Of a stretch of 5,417 bases of DNA, positions 5,416 to 5,417 are shown piece by piece. The position numbers and the translations under genes were made by a program. The stretch's first letter is position 1, and each line of letters begins with the position of its first letter. The notes under the pieces were generated by a model. The model searched no databases and was not told the origin of the DNA. It saw only the letters and a list, made by a program, of their open reading frames with translations. This stretch comes from Oscillospiraceae bacterium (GTDB lineage: Bacteria; Bacillota; Clostridia; Oscillospirales; Acutalibacteraceae), in assembly GCA_902796535.1 (NCBI GenBank), contig CADBPL010000180.1:1-5417 (forward strand), in the 5' to 3' direction.

Positions 5416-5417
5416 AC

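Noticed and set aside
4899..5417. Minus-strand frame translating the heptamer array into YQLSAI-like repeats
   Set aside because: The heptamer complement has no stop codon in any frame, so openness is automatic. The frame also runs through the terminator and into the 3' end of the low-complexity protein gene, and has no ribosome binding site signal.

Overview
The window looks like chromosomal DNA from a GC-rich member of the Clostridia (Bacillota), probably a gut Oscillospirales/Ruminococcaceae-type organism. The reasons are strong AAGGAG ribosome binding sites, a textbook sigma-A promoter, the family assignments of the proteins (GH36 alpha-galactosidase, secreted metallophosphoesterase, class II CCA-adding enzyme), and an intergenic repeat type that I recall from such genomes. 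The taxonomic call is an inference from gene style; no marker gene in the window proves it.

Positions 1-4276 hold three tightly packed plus-strand genes: the 3' three quarters of a GH36 alpha-galactosidase, then 12 nt later a secreted calcineurin-like phosphoesterase with an N-terminal purple-acid-phosphatase-type beta domain, then, overlapping its 3' end, the cca tRNA nucleotidyltransferase gene. The spacing implies one transcript whose promoter lies upstream of the window. Function is mixed: galactoside hydrolysis, extracellular phosphate-ester or related hydrolysis, and tRNA 3'-end maturation. The grouping looks more like shared transcription than a pathway.

Positions 4277-4383 are an AT-rich control region with three T-tracts about 10-12 bp apart, a near-consensus extended -10 promoter and a strong ribosome binding site. 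They drive a 222-residue Thr/Ala/Pro-, Lys- and Glu-rich low-complexity protein with hydrophobic segments at both ends, of unknown function. Its gene ends in a clear hairpin terminator.

Positions 5105-5417 contain no credible gene. They are a mosaic of repeats: a 15-unit heptamer array, two copies of a 44-nt unit 159 bp apart, a 55-bp two-hairpin element between them, and a short AGAGTTA tandem. The most interesting point is that the two 44-nt copies appear to be the right halves of the same palindromic element. In the right-hand copy the palindrome closes on a 5-nt loop. In the left-hand copy the heptamer array fills the loop, and the outer stem shows apparent compensatory changes. This is the best candidate here for an undescribed repeat family. 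The rest of the window is fairly ordinary.
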